Counted from the first letter of the stretch, positions 1 through 11,994 are shown. The stretch: 64,000 nucleotides of DNA from Lagopus muta (GCF_023343835.1 NC_064466.1:62001-126000), one strand, 5' to 3'. Numbers and translations: made by a program. Notes: generated by a model from the sequence alone, not told the origin.

Positions 1-515
1 AAGCACAAAGCCCTCACTGGATGCAAAGCAGGGAATGCTTTGCTCCATCTCGAGGTTCATCACATAAAGAAGCGCAGGGCTGTGCCCTCAGGCTTTGCCT
101 GGCTCCAGCACAACAACAGAATCCAGACAGTCACCAGAGCTGCTGTTTCCCACACTGCTGCGCTTGGGTTTCACCAACTCGAGCGGCCGCTGACACCAGA
201 AGCTTTGCTTTACCACGAGGATTTCAAAGCAGGGAAAGCGCTGCGCCTGAATTCACACCCACAGCCTGGGTTTCTCAGCGCTGTGGGGAAATCCCAACTC
301 TCCAAAGGGCTCCGGGGTGAAAGGGAGAAGCGTTGACACGTGTTGCAAAGAGAAATGTGCGTGTCAGTGCGACTGGTGTCATGAGACAAAGTCCAAGGCT
401 GCGCTCGGCCCTGCCATCTCCTGCGGCCATGGGTTTCGCTTTCCCACCTGCACAGCGCCCAAAGGGGAATGAATCCCAACCAGGGACCTCAACACCCAAA
501 GGGGGATGAAGATTG
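1..515. other. Left edge, no gene recognised
   Basis: Ordinary mixed-composition bird DNA. Short open frames exist on both strands, but none resembles a known protein and none has convincing splice sites. It is probably intronic or intergenic to a minus-strand gene whose promoter may be the CpG island at 10.5-12 kb; that link is inference. Confidence 0.4.
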
Positions 516-519
516 TGGA

Positions 520-1605
520 AGCACACAGGGTTGGAAAGGTCCTCAAAGATCACAAAAGTATAGAATGGGTTGGAAAGGTCCTCAAAGATCACAGAAGTAT
601 AGAATGGGTTGGAAGGGTCCTCAAAGATCACAGAATGGATTGCTTGGATGGGTTGGAAAGGTCCTCAAAGATCATAAAATTACTGAATGGGTTGGAAGGG
701 TCCTCAAAGATTATAAAAATTACAGAATGAGTTGGATGGGTTCTCAAAGATCACAGAATGGACAGGGTTGGAAGGGTCCTCAAAGATCACAGAATGGATT
801 GGGTTGGATGGGTTGGAAGGGTCCTCAAAGATCACAACATTACAGAATGGGTTGGATGGGTCCTCAAAGATCACAGAATGGATTGGGTTGGAAGGGTCCT
901 CAAAGATCACAGAATCACATGGGTTAAAAGGGTCCTCAAAGGTCACAGACCAGGTTGGGTTGGAAAGGTCCTCAAAGATCACAGCATTACAGAATGGGTT
1001 GGAAGGGTCCTCAAAAATCACAGAATTACAGAATGGATTGGAAAGGTCCTCAAAGATCACAAAATTACAGAATGGCTTGGAAGGGTCCTCAAAGATCACA
1101 GAATGGATTGAGTTGGAAGGGTCCTTAAAGATCACAACATTACAGAATGGGTTGGAAGGGTCAAAGATTATAAAAACTACAGAATGGGTTGGAAAGGTCC
1201 TCAAAGATCACAACATTACAGAATGGGTTGGATGGGTCCTCAAAGATCACCGAATCACAAAATGGGTTAAAAGGGTCCTCAAAGGTCACAGACCAGGTTG
1301 GGTTGGAAAGGTCCTCAAAGATCACAGCATTACAGAATGGGTTGGAAGGGTCCTCAAAAATCACAGAATGGATTGGGTTGGAAAGGTCCTCAAAGATCAC
1401 AGAATCACATGGGTTAAAAGGGTCCTCAAAGGTCACAGACCAGGTTGGGTTGGAAAGGTCCTCAAAGGTCACAGAATCAAAAAATGGACTGGAAGGGTCC
1501 TCAAAGGTCACAGAATGAGTTGGGTCAGAAGGGTCCTCCAAGATCACAGTATCACAGAAGGGGTTAAAAGGGTCCTCAAAGGTCACAGCAGCACGGGATC
1601 ACAGC
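520..1605 (+). repeat. CR1-tail minisatellite array 1
   Basis: Tandem units of roughly 35-60 bp carry the core GGTTGGAAGGGTCCTCAAAG followed by ATCACAGAATGG or ATTACAGAATGG. The core is the reverse complement of the 3' end of bird CR1 LINEs (CCTTCCAACCCA...ATTCTATGATT), so the array appears to be an amplified CR1 3' tail. Units vary in length and in an optional GGATGGGTTGG insert. Long open frames on both strands come from the repeat and do not code for protein. Confidence 0.85.
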
Positions 1606-2592
1606 GCGGTTGGAAGGGACCTCAGAGCACAGGGAGACGAATGCTTTGGCCCAGCAGCGCCTGCTGGCACCGCACAGGGGACACGGGCTGCCCATGCTCA
1701 CTGCACTGCCTCACACTCCCCTTTTAGCCACAGCAGGGCTGAGCCGTGCTCGGAGAGCTGCACACACAACATCCCACCATGCACACAGCTTAAAAACAAG
1801 TGGAAAGGCGAGGCAGCCTGCACAGAAACCCACAGACGCCCAACAGTAAATAAGGAACAGCAGGATCAGACTTTAAATGTGGTTGCTGCCATCCAGCACA
1901 ACCATTCGTCGCCTTCTTGGGCCTCTCAAGCAGTGGGATCTGATTCACAGCTTGCCCACTGCCATCCAGCACAACCACGCTTCCCTTTTTGGGGTCCCAA
2001 GCACAGAACTTTGGCTGCAATTCACCTGGATCTCCCCATTTCCAGGTGAGCCCCCAGCACAAAGGCTTCCCAAGCCCAAAGGAACGTCCAAGCCAACACC
2101 ACAAGCCTGGTTCCCAAGGGGCAATGCAGACAATCCAGGCCGGATGCCTCCCCAAAAGGGCCAACAAGGCAACACAGGGTAACACAGGAACCAGCAGGCT
2201 TCACTTGGGAGCTGGGAATTGCTGCTGAGCTGCTCACACACAGCCAATGAGTGCTTTTGAAGCATTTAAATGAATCAGCACAAGGCCACTCAGCTCACTC
2301 AAACTCACTCCTGCCTTGCAGGCACGTTCTCTGATGCTCAGCATGCATAATGCCACAGATCTGCCCTAAACCAGCTGCAGTCAGTCCCAAACCCTGCACA
2401 GCACCGTGCTTGGAGGGTAAACAGCAATTTTCTGCAGCAGGAACACCGAACAATGCCTCTGAGAGTGAGTTTGTTCCCATTTGAAAGCAAGACAATACCT
2501 GGGTATGGCAGCTGTGCAGCTGATGGAAACCTGAAGGTGACAGGAGGGCAAAGCTGGGTGCTGCGACAGCTTCTGCGAGGGGAGAAGTCCTG
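1606..2592. other. Unique sequence between arrays, no gene recognised
   Basis: No recognisable exon, RNA gene or transposon. It contains two similar stretches around 1885-1915 and 1950-1980 that share CTGCCATCCAGCACAACCA, suggesting a small local duplication. Confidence 0.4.
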
Positions 2593-2594
2593 GT

Positions 2595-3045
2595 GTTAAG
2601 GGATGGGCCTTAAAGATCACAGAACCACGGGATGGTTGGGTTGGAAAGGACCTTAAAGACCACAGAACCACGGGATGGTTGGGTTGGAAAGGACCTGAAA
2701 GGTCACAGAACCATGGGATGGTTGGGTTGGAAAGGACCTGAAAGATCACAGAACCATGGGATGGTTGGGTTGGAAAGGACCTGAAAGGTCACAGAACCAT
2801 GGGATGGTTGGGTTGGAAAGGACCTTAAAGATCACAGAACCATGGGATGGTTGGGTTGGAAAGGACCTGAAAGATCACAGAACCATGGGATGGTTGGGTT
2901 GGAGGGGACCTTAAAGATCACAGAACCATGGGATGGTTGGGTTGGAAAGGACCTGAAAGGTCACAGAACCATGGGATGGTTGGGTTGGAAAGGACCTGAA
3001 AGGTCACAGAACCATGGGATGGGTTTGGACGGGTCATTAAGACTA
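2595..3045 (+). repeat. CR1-tail minisatellite array 2
   Basis: About ten units of about 43 bp, containing GGGATGGTTGGGTTGGAAAG, then GACCTTAAAG or GACCTGAAAG, then a TCACAGAACCA segment. Much more homogeneous than array 1, so probably younger or recently homogenised. Same CR1 3'-end origin and orientation. Confidence 0.85.
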
Positions 3046-5915
3046 CAGCCACAGAATTACAGCCACGGTTGGGTTGAAAGGGAGCCCAAAGCCCCTCAGA
3101 CCCGGTCCTGCAATGGGCTGAGTGCCCCCCAGCAGCTCAGGCTGCCCCAGGCCCAAGCCACGGCTCCAACCAGCACAGCAGGAGGTTGTTCCACGCAGAG
3201 ATGCTCTGCTGCTGGCACAGCCACGGCCCAGGTGAAGGAAGGAAGGAACACGGAGCGCATTTCTGCTCCTGCTGCCAAAGGGAGCGAAGCGAGCTCAGCG
3301 CCGGGCGCAGGTCAGCACGGCCCAGGAACGCCACAACCATCAATTAAGGGGGTTTGGAAAGATGTCAGGTTAACGAGTAACTCAACCTCAGCTGTCAGCC
3401 AGCACGGCCTTCCTGGCTCCCTCAGCAGCAAGGTGTGGGGGGAAGCGTCCTTGCGGGCACGCAGGGATCAGGATTACTCAACGCCGAAGCGTTCCAGCTC
3501 CTCCGTACCACGGAGAGAATGGCTCCATTGGTAATAAAACAACTCGTGTGCCAGCTCTGAGCACCCCAGACGACTCAGAGCTCATGGAATTGCACAGCAA
3601 AAGCCACAAGCCGGCATTAACGGCGCTGAAAGAGGTCCAAGTCATCCCCAGGAATCCAGCTGAGGTTCTGAAGGAGTCAGGAATTCCCTGCTTGGGCTTC
3701 CAGCCGCCCAAATAACCAAGGCAGGCTGCTGGGAACGGAACGCTGATGTGGTCTGGGGTCGATAAAGCCATTTGTTAACCGGGGCTGAGCAGAGCCACCT
3801 CCAGATGGGTAGAGATGGGGAGGAATGGAGCTGCCGCGCCGTGAAACAAGTGTTCAGTACAAGCAGGGCGCACACACGGCCACAAAACACAACCAGGGAC
3901 ACCGAGCTGAACCCCTGCACCCATTCTGCAGCAGAAATGCACTTCTCTACGACGGGGCAGCACTCAGAGCAAGCTGCTACTCACCTACAGCAGGGCTGCA
4001 CCCCAGCGAGCCACCGCCTGCTCACCCCCAAACTGTCCATGCTCACGGCTGCAACCCCCCAGCATCGCTCCGTTCCCCAGCTCTGATCCATCTGGAATCA
4101 CCAGTTTCACTCCTGTCCACGCCAAAGCAGCACGGGTTGCAGAATCACCGCCTTCCCCACCAGCAGCTGCTGATGCATTCGTTCCTACCTGGAGCTGCCA
4201 GTTTCCTTCAGCTGGGATCTCTGAGGAAAACCCAGCCTGAGCTCCTGCAGCTGCTGCTGCTCCTCCTGCACGCGGCTGCAGTCAGAGCACGGGGCTCCAG
4301 GAGCTGAGGTGGGAAGGGCGAGCCAAGGTCAGAGCCCAACCAGCAGATAAAAAAGAGCCAGGGCGTAAAGAAAACATGTGAAAAATGTGAAAAATGCCGC
4401 GTGCTTCGCGGGTTCAGTCTGTTCTGAGCAGGAAAACCACGTTCTGTTCAGCAGAGCTGTCACACTGAGAGCCGCTGCTCCCCGCGGGCTCAGGGGAGGA
4501 CGTTCCCTTCGCATCAGAGAGCTGGAAGCCATCCTGTGCCCCAGCAGCGCCGTGCTGGGGTCGCTGCAGGGACAACGCGCCGTCCCAGCTGTGGGTGCAG
4601 CTCCCCCCTCCTGCACAGCGCACAGATTGAGAGATTCCTAACAAAGCGACCCGCGAGAGCAGCGCTGCGCCGCATGAAGGCTGCTGGAGAGCAGCAACGC
4701 TCTGCAAATTCACCTTCTGCTCTCCTCGGGCTCTGCAAATAGTTGGAATTTCCCTCTTGGAGCACAGCAGCGATCCTCTGCAGCTCCACCAACAGCCAGC
4801 TGGCAACGCGGGCCGTGTTTGTAAACCCACACATCTCCGAGCAGCCATCAGCAGCCGTGGCTTTGGTGGAACGTGAGATGGGCTGCAGGGAGTTCTGCCT
4901 TCCAGGACAGCGTTGGATGCACGCAGGGAGAAGCAGGACGAGGCATGGAAGCTCCTGAGTCGCAAACAAAGCCCATACCACAGCCCTCCCCACTCACCCT
5001 TATCTGCCTGGGGCTCCCATCGATGTTCTGCCCACGGGGGGCTGCAGGGCACGGCCTGGGGGGGGCGCTCTGGAGGGATGCGTGGCTCTGTGGGGTGAGG
5101 AGCTGCAGCACAAAGGCCTGGGGTTGCCCTCTTCAATGCACAGGACAATATAAACACGCAGCCACGCTTCCAGAGGTCTCAGCACGTTGGTTATTTCACC
5201 CCTTTGGCTGCTCCCATTTTTGGGGTGCTGCTCCATAAAGCTGCCCACGAAACCCCAGACGTCTTGGTGACACCAAGCAGAGCCTTCCTCCTGCTTCTCC
5301 CAACTCAGGGAACGTCGGTGAGCTGCACAGCACCGGCACCAGGCACAGGGTCGGGTCATCGGAGCACCAGGCAGGCGATCTCAGCCCATCGCTGCTCCTT
5401 TTATTGCTGCTTTGTTCTCTTTAAGCAGAAAACCAACCCCAAAAAACCACTCGTGTTTCTCCTCCGCATCGATTTCTTCCAGCTTCCTCATCCCGATAAG
5501 CAAACAGGCAGCCCCAGCCCCACGCATTTGGGAGGCCAGCAGCAGGATGAGTCCCTCCACGTCTCCTCTGCTACACGAGGCCGTTCCAAACTGCAGCGAG
5601 CAAAGATTCCACCAGCAGCCCAGGGCTTGGGGAAGAGCGCAGGGGAGATTTAAGAGCCACTTCCATCAGCGAGCGGGACCCGATCCCATCCGCGCACCTC
5701 TACCTCTGTTATTAAACATTAAAGCTGGCAGACAACAATTAAATTAAGCTGACACGACGCTGTAAAAGACTGTTTAATTGCAGAAGCGCCCGAGTTCGTT
5801 TAAACATGTAATTAGTTAATTATGTGCGTACGGGTTTAACGTTATTCAGATTTTTCGAGCGCGCCGTTCACCATGTGGGCGTTTTTATCCAGCACGGCTC
5901 CCTGAAACTGGCTGC
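3046..5915. other. Non-coding stretch, no gene recognised
   Basis: Several open frames of 60-250 codons occur on both strands, but they overlap heavily, have low complexity and match no family I recognise. The one notable patch is the AT-rich segment at 5690-5860, listed separately. Confidence 0.4.
5690..5860. promoter_or_regulatory. AT-rich candidate enhancer with homeodomain sites
   Basis: A short AT-rich island in GC-rich surroundings. It contains ACAATTAAATTAAGCTGACA near 5739, TTTAATTGCAG near 5773, and two TAATTA cores two bases apart at 5809-5822. TAATTA is the classical homeodomain core. The contrast with neighbouring composition suggests a conserved non-coding element; conservation was not tested. 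Confidence 0.3.
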
Positions 5916-5916
5916 A

Positions 5917-7150
5917 GTGATAGGATGGGTTGGGAAGGTCCTTGAAGAGCGTAAATGCGTGGAGAGAGAGAATGGGTTGGGTTGGAAAGGTCCTCAAAGA
6001 TCATAGAACCACAGAATGGGTTGGGTTGGAAGGGTCCTTAAAGATCACAGAACCACAGAATGGGTTGGAAAGGTCCTCAAAGATCATAGAACAGTAGAAT
6101 GGGTTGGGTTGGAAAGGTCCTCAAAGATCATAGAACCACAGAAGGGGTTGGAAAGGTCCTCAAAGATCATAGAACAGTAGAATGGGTTGGGTTGGAAGGG
6201 TCCTTAAAGATCACAGAACCACAGAATGGGTTGGAAAGGTCCTCAAAGATCACAGAAAGGTTGGAAAAGACCTTACAGACCAAAAATGCATTGAGTGATA
6301 AAACGGGTTGGGTTGGAAGGGTCCTAAAAGATCACAGAATCACAGAATGGGTTGGGTTGGAAAGGTCCTTACAGACCACAGAATGGGTTGGGTTGGAAAG
6401 GACCTCAAAGATCACAGAACAGGTTGGAAAAGACCTTAAAGACCAAAAATGCAGAGTTATAGAATGGGCTGGGTTGGAAGGGTCCTTGAAGGTCACAGAA
6501 CCTTAGGATGGTTTGGAAGAGTCCTCAAAGGTCACAGAACCATGGAATGGGTTGGGTTGGAAGGGTCCTTAAAGGTCACAGAACCATGGAATGGGTTGGG
6601 TTGGAAGGGTCCTCAAAGGTCACAGAACCATGGAATGGGTTGGAAGGGTCCTTAAAGGTCACAGAACCATGGAATGGGTTGGAAGGGTCCTTAAAGGTCA
6701 CAGAACCATGGAATGGGTTGGAAGGGTCCTTAAAGGTCACAGAACCATGGAATGGGTTGGAAGGGTCCTCAAAGGTCACAGAATCATGGAATGGGTTGGA
6801 AGGGTCCTCAAAGGTCACAGAACCATGGAATGGGTTGGAAGGGTCCTTAAAGGTCACATGGAGTGGGTTGGGTTGGAAGGATCCTCAGAGGTCACAGAAT
6901 CATGGAATGGGTTGGAAGGGTCCTCAAAGGTCACAGAACCATGGAATGGGTTGGAAGGGTCCTCAAAGGTCACAAAACCATGGAATGGGTTGGAAGGGTC
7001 CTTATAGGTCACAGAACCATGGAATGGGTTGGAAAGGTCCTCAAAGGTCACAGAACCATGGAATGGGTTGGGTTGGAAGGGTCCTCAAAGGTCACAGAAC
7101 CATGGAATGGGTTGGTTTGAATGGATCCTTAAAGGTCACAGAACCACGGG
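5917..7150 (+). repeat. CR1-tail minisatellite array 3
   Basis: About 25-30 units related to GGTTGGAAGGGTCCTYAAAG plus RTCACAGAACCATGGAAT. The left part (5917-6480) is heterogeneous, with TCATAGAACAGTAGAAT variants and a diverged ACCAAAAATGCA insert. The right part (6530-7150) is a highly regular array, mostly 43-bp units. The regular part gives long open frames on both strands, which I treat as repeat-derived. Confidence 0.87.
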
Positions 7151-9590
7151 ATCAGAGCACGATCAGATTGCTAGGACCCCAAGGTCCCCCCAGCCCCACC
7201 TCTGCCATAGGCTGCGTGCCCCCCACCAGCTCAGCCTGGCTCCCATCTCTGCAGGGACGGAGCTCTGATCCTCATCACCCTGGATAAAGAATTCCCTCCT
7301 CACACGCAACCTCAATCTCTTCTCTTTGAGCTTCAAACCATCCCCCCTTGTCCCGTTAGGAGCCCCGCCGTTCCAGGGGCAGACAAGGATGGGAAAAGGG
7401 CGAATTGTTTTCCACCACCGCCCGCGAGCACAGAACGCTGCTACCAAACGCCTGCTTGTTTTTCTCTTTGGTGGCTCCACACGCAAAGCAAACCACAACG
7501 GAACCAAACATTCCACCAGTGCAAAGGAGGAACCACGTGAGCTCCGAGCCAACCCCCAACAGATCGAGGAGGAAGAAAGAAAAGTGAGAATCGCAGCTCA
7601 GAGCGAATTGCCGAGGGAAATCCAGAGATGGGAAGAAGCAGCAGCAAGAACTGGGAGCAGAGTGCTAAAGGAAAGCCAGGATTCTCTCACAGCACACCAA
7701 CTTTCCTGCTGGGCACGTCCTGAATTGAGGAAAAGCAGCCACGAGGAAAGCAGCCATCGGGGTTTGCCGTGCTCACCGTGCTTGTTTACCTGCGCTGGGA
7801 CAGCAATAAGGAAAAGCAAAGAGCTCCAACGGCAGCGGCTCCTCCTGCCAAAGGTTCCATTTCTTTCTGCACCCACAGGAGAGGTTTGGGAGCAGGAAGA
7901 GCTCGAGGAGATTCCCAACAGGAAGGCAGACACAAACATCCCCGATCCCAAACACAGCTTCCCATTTCCGGGAACGAACGCGCAGGGTTTCAGGTTTCAG
8001 GATATTCAACGCTGTTCTCATCGCTGCCCAAAGTTCCTGTTTTGGTTTTTTTTTGGAGCTGCTCTGCGTCTCCCTGGATCCGTGTCGCCCGTTCCGGTGG
8101 AGCCTGAGCTCGTTAAGGGAGGGGGTTAATTAGCAGCGGAGCGCATCCCGAAGCGACAGACCCTTCCATAGGCAGGAGCGGAGCGCAGGGATTGAACACG
8201 GAGCTGAAAGGTGGGAAACCAGCCCACGGTTTTTGGATCTGCTGGCTTTGTGATGGGAGCTGACAGCAGCACTTCGCCTGCTGAGCCCACACAAACGGCG
8301 TCAGGTCCTTCCAACGGCACCAAACCCCTTTTGTCACCGCAAATCCCAGCGGCGTCGCATCCTCCATCACCGCCGTGCGGGGCCTCCTCCAGCCCAGGCA
8401 GGAAAGTCGTGGCCACGGAAAAGTCATTTGTTGACGAATAAGAACAAAAATCATCTCCGTCGTTCCGAGATAAACCTCCTGCAATGACTCCAGACCGTGC
8501 AGAGTGCAGAGCTCCTCCTCCACACAGCAGAGATGACCGCCGTCCTTACAGCCAGCCCTGCAGAAATGCTCCCAAACAGCCCCAAACCGGGTGGAAATTA
8601 AAGCACCGAGGAGTTAACGAAGCAGCAACACACGGAGCGGGTCTGCAGCCCTGCAAACACAGCCTCCCGTGTGATGCATGCATGGGATTCGTGCTAACGA
8701 GGGCTCCGCTTCGTTAGCTAACGGCCGGTCCCCTCCCTTAAAGCCACGCTTATCATCAGATAATGCAGCAGCAACAGTTACTCAGCCTCATGGTAATTAC
8801 AGTAATTAGCACAGCCGGGGTGCAAAACAAACCAGGAAAGCCCCGTTTGGGTGCTGAGTGCTGCGTTTGCAGCAGGACGGGGCAGGGGCCCATTGCTGTC
8901 GTCTCACGGGGTTGTTTTACATTTACAGCCCAACAGGAGCACAGCTCCCTCCAGATCAGCGCCACGGGGTGGGAAATGCCAGCAGACGGAGGGCTGAGCA
9001 CAGAGCTTCGGCCTTCGGGATCACAGCAATCATTCGAGGTAACGAAACCCCATTTCCAGAACCACAACAAACAGCCAAAGTCGTCGCATCCGCCCCCGAA
9101 GTTGAAAGGAGGCAGGCAGGGCTGGGTGGAACGGCTCCAGCTGAGCCGGCACGCAGCGCAGGGCCACAGCATCTACCAGCATCACCCCTTCCATCCCAGC
9201 AACGCCGTGCTGCACACAAAACCCCGCCAGCATCCCCCCCTCAGGCTGCCTTAAACCGATGGCAAAAGGTTTTATGGAGAGCTGAGGACAAATCCCAACA
9301 GTGGGACGGCATTAAGGAGCTCTCAGAGGGGAAAAAACCCTGCGGAAAAGGGATACCTGCAGGTTTCTGGGGTTGTTTTGAAGCTTATAAGAGGTAAAAA
9401 TAAAGAACGGTGAAATACTCAGGGAGAACACAGAGGGCAGAAGGATGTGATGGGGGTAAAGGGGGGCCTGCAACAAAACGGGGTTGTGGGGAGCCAAGAG
9501 GAGCAGCCCCACTGCTATAGGGCACAAAGCAATGGACGGAGGTGGATCCTTCAGGGAGGAGAATTAAGGGGTATTTGATGGATCTGTGCT
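7151..9590. other. Non-coding stretch, no gene recognised
   Basis: Moderately GC-rich. Open frames such as 7326-8129 (plus) and 7598-7951 (minus) show no known domain and strongly overlap one another, so I do not call genes. A small AT-rich patch at 8745-8830 is listed separately. Confidence 0.4.
8745..8830. promoter_or_regulatory. Candidate regulatory element (GATA and homeodomain motifs)
   Basis: Around 8751-8762 an inverted GATA pair reads CTTATCATCAGATAA. It is followed by a TTACTCAGC stretch that resembles a MAF half-site, then GGTAATTACAGTAATTAGC near 8790-8808, with two homeodomain-type cores. This density in under 90 bp is unusual for the surrounding sequence. The role is inferred from motifs only. 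Confidence 0.3.
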
Positions 9591-9594
9591 GAAG

Positions 9595-10525
9595 AATTGG
9601 GATGTCAGCTGCCGGGATGGAAACGTTTGGGGGATGTGAGCTGCACTGAGGAAATGGGGGACGTTTGGGGTGAAGGGAATGCGGGGGATAAACGGATGGG
9701 GGCTGAAGAAATGGGGGATGTCTGCATGGAGGGGATTGGGGGATGTAGGGTGAGGAGTGGGGGGAAGGGGGTGGAAGTCTGGAGCTGCCAGCCGGGGAGG
9801 GTTTGGTTTAGAATGGGGTCTGGGGGGGGATATGGGCTGAACTGGGGGGGATCAGGGGGAGGAATGAATATGAGAGGGGGGAATTATGGGGAGGGGATCA
9901 GAGGGGGGATTTGGGGGGATGTCAGAGGGGGAACTGGGGGGATCTGGTGGGCATCTGCTGAAGAAATGGGATGTACTGGGGCTGTTAATGGGGCTGGCTG
10001 TTAGTGGGGTTGTGACTGGGGCTGTTCCTTACTGGGGCCGTTATCAGGGTTGTTACTGGGACTGTTAGTTCTTGGGGCTGTTCGTTACTGGGGCTGGCTG
10101 TTCTTGGGGCCGTTATTGGGGTTGTTAGTGGGGCTGTTAGCTATTAGCACTGTTCTTGGGGCTGACTGTTAACTGGGGTTGTTCTTGGGGCTCTTAGTTC
10201 TTGGGGCCATTATCGGGGTTGTTACTGGGGTTGTTACTGGGGTTGTTCGTTACTGGGGCTGTTAGTTCTTAGCACTGTTTTTGGGGCTGTTATTAGCGCT
10301 GTTATTGGGGTTTTTCCTGAGGCTGTTAGTTATTGAGGCTCGTTGTTATTGGGGTTGTTAGTTGTTAGGGCTGTTATTGGGGCTGTTTGTTATTGGGGTT
10401 GCTCTTGGGGCTGGCCATTATTGGGGCTGTCTGTGACTGGGGCCGTTTGTTATTGGGGTTGTTACTGGGCCCGTTAGTTCCTAGGGCTGTCCTTAGCGCT
10501 GTTATTGGAGCTGTTTCTCGGGGTT
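9595..10525 (+). repeat. G-rich region and GGGGCTGTTA-type minisatellite
   Basis: 9595-9970 is strongly G-rich with many GGGGG runs. From about 9975 to 10525 it becomes an irregular minisatellite of short units such as GGGGCTGTTAGTTATT, GGGGTTGTTACT and GGGCTGTTCTT. The array ends where the CpG island begins. The strand bias (G on plus) suggests quadruplex potential. Confidence 0.75.
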
Positions 10526-10889
10526 CCGTGCCGTTAAGCGCAGGGCGGGGATTCGTGCTGACGAACGCGGGGATTTGCGAGAAATCAACGGCAAGAACTC
10601 CGGGATTCCCCCCCCCCCTCCCCCCGTTCGGGATCCCTTCGATCCCGGCCGAAACCTTCGGAGCAACGGATGGCGGCACCGCCGGCCGGACCCGGTGCCG
10701 CTCGGTTCTCCTCGCTCCGCCGCCTCCAGGCCCCGCCCCGCCGCCCCGATCCACCCCCGCTTCTTCCGCACGGCGCGGCCTCACGGCGGAGAACCCAACG
10801 GAGAACCGAAGGCACCGGGATCGCCCCGAACGCCTCCCCCCGGCCGCGGATCCCCCGAAGAACGGCCGGGTCCGGCGGGAGCCACTCAC

Positions 10890-11000
10890 CGGCACCGCGG
10901 AGGCGGACGGAGGGAGAGGGCCGCGAGGCGACGGCGGCTGTGAAGGCCTCGCCCGCCGCCGCTTCCTCCCGAGGGCCGCGGACAAAATGGCGGCGGCCGG
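10890..11000 (-). other. Candidate non-coding first exon (minus strand)
   Basis: Reading the minus strand from the ETS/YY1 cluster near 11000, a stretch without any ATG ends in CCG followed by the strong donor GTGAGT at 10889-10884. This looks like a 5' UTR exon of a gene running off the left edge of the window. The downstream exons are not identified here, and the start site is only a guess. Confidence 0.4.
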
Positions 11001-11614
11001 AAGTGCCCCGCGCTCCGCCCCGCCCCGCGCCCCGCACTCTGCGCACCGCCCCGCGCCGACGGCGCAGCCCCGAGGGCCGCCGTACGCCAACGGCGTAGCG
11101 ATAGGCCGCGCCGCGCGCCCCCCGCGCCCGCTCACCCCGCTTCTGCGCTGCACAAACGGCGCGGAGGGGGGGTTACGCAGTTAGCGGAGCGCTCAAGGGG
11201 AGGGGCGGGAGGGACGGGCGCGGCACCGGAGCTCCGTTCGGCGCTCGGAGCTCATTTCGGCGCTCGGGGAGCCGCGGGTCCCGCCCCGAAACCGCCTTCT
11301 CCCATAAACAGCGAAGTGCGCACTTTGCGTGGAGGCGTGAAGAATACGGCCTACGCAGGCGGCGCGTGACCCTCGCTACGCCGTTGGCGCAGCGCGTCCC
11401 GCGCCTCGCGCCCCTCGCTACGCCGTTGGCGCAACGCGCCCCGACCTCCGCCCGCACTTTGCGTAGCGCTCCCTGACGCAGCGGCCGCGTTACGCAATGC
11501 GGGCTACGCCAGCGGGGCGACGTAAGCGCGGATGTGAATAGCGTAACCCCCCCCCCCCCTACGCCCAACCCCAGGCCGCCGCCGCCGCGCCCCTCGCGTT
11601 AGGCCCGAGCTCAC

Positions 11615-11800
11615 CTCAGGCGGCGAAAGCGCCGCTCCGGGCCCGGCCGAGCCGCCCTCCCGCCGCCGGGACCCGGGAGGCGTCGCGGAGCGGTCGGGGA
11701 GGAGGAGGAGGGGGGCGGGGGGAGCGGCTCCGAGGGGCAGCGGTCCGGCAGCGGCGCCGCACTGACCTCACCGCGCTGCAGCGACGTCACGGCGCCGCCG
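11615..11800 (-). other. Second candidate non-coding first exon (minus strand)
   Basis: On the minus strand a GC-rich stretch ends in CTGAG followed by the donor GTGAGC at 11614-11609. It lies just downstream, in the minus direction, of the phased CACGCCC boxes and the E-box/CRE at 11878-11889. It may be an alternative first exon of the same minus-strand gene as the candidate at 10890-11000. Transcription evidence is needed to decide. Confidence 0.35.
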
Positions 11801-11994
11801 CGCCACGCCCACACGGGGAGCAAGCCACGCCCACACGGCAGGCGAGCCACGCCCACAGCCGATAAGTCACGCCCCTTCACGTGACGTCACGGGGCGGGGG
11901 AAAAGCGGGGCGGGGCGAAGCGGGAAAGGGCGGGAAATGCGGTGCGGTGGAGGGAAAAGTGGGGCTCGGGAACGGGAGGAGGAAACGCAGTGCA

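Noticed and set aside
732-1727. 331-codon open frame with GLEGSSKITE repeats
   Set aside because: Translated CR1-tail array; the same peptide appears wherever this array type occurs.
4414-5157. 247-codon minus-strand open frame
   Set aside because: No recognisable domain, competing frames on both strands and no supporting splice sites.
10670-11184. Arginine/proline-rich open frames on both strands of the CpG island
   Set aside because: High GC content lowers stop frequency. There is no known domain, and the frames overlap on opposite strands.
11611-11880. 89-codon minus-strand open frame starting in the CACGCCC boxes
   Set aside because: It spans the likely promoter and resembles no protein. 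A non-coding exon explains the donor better.
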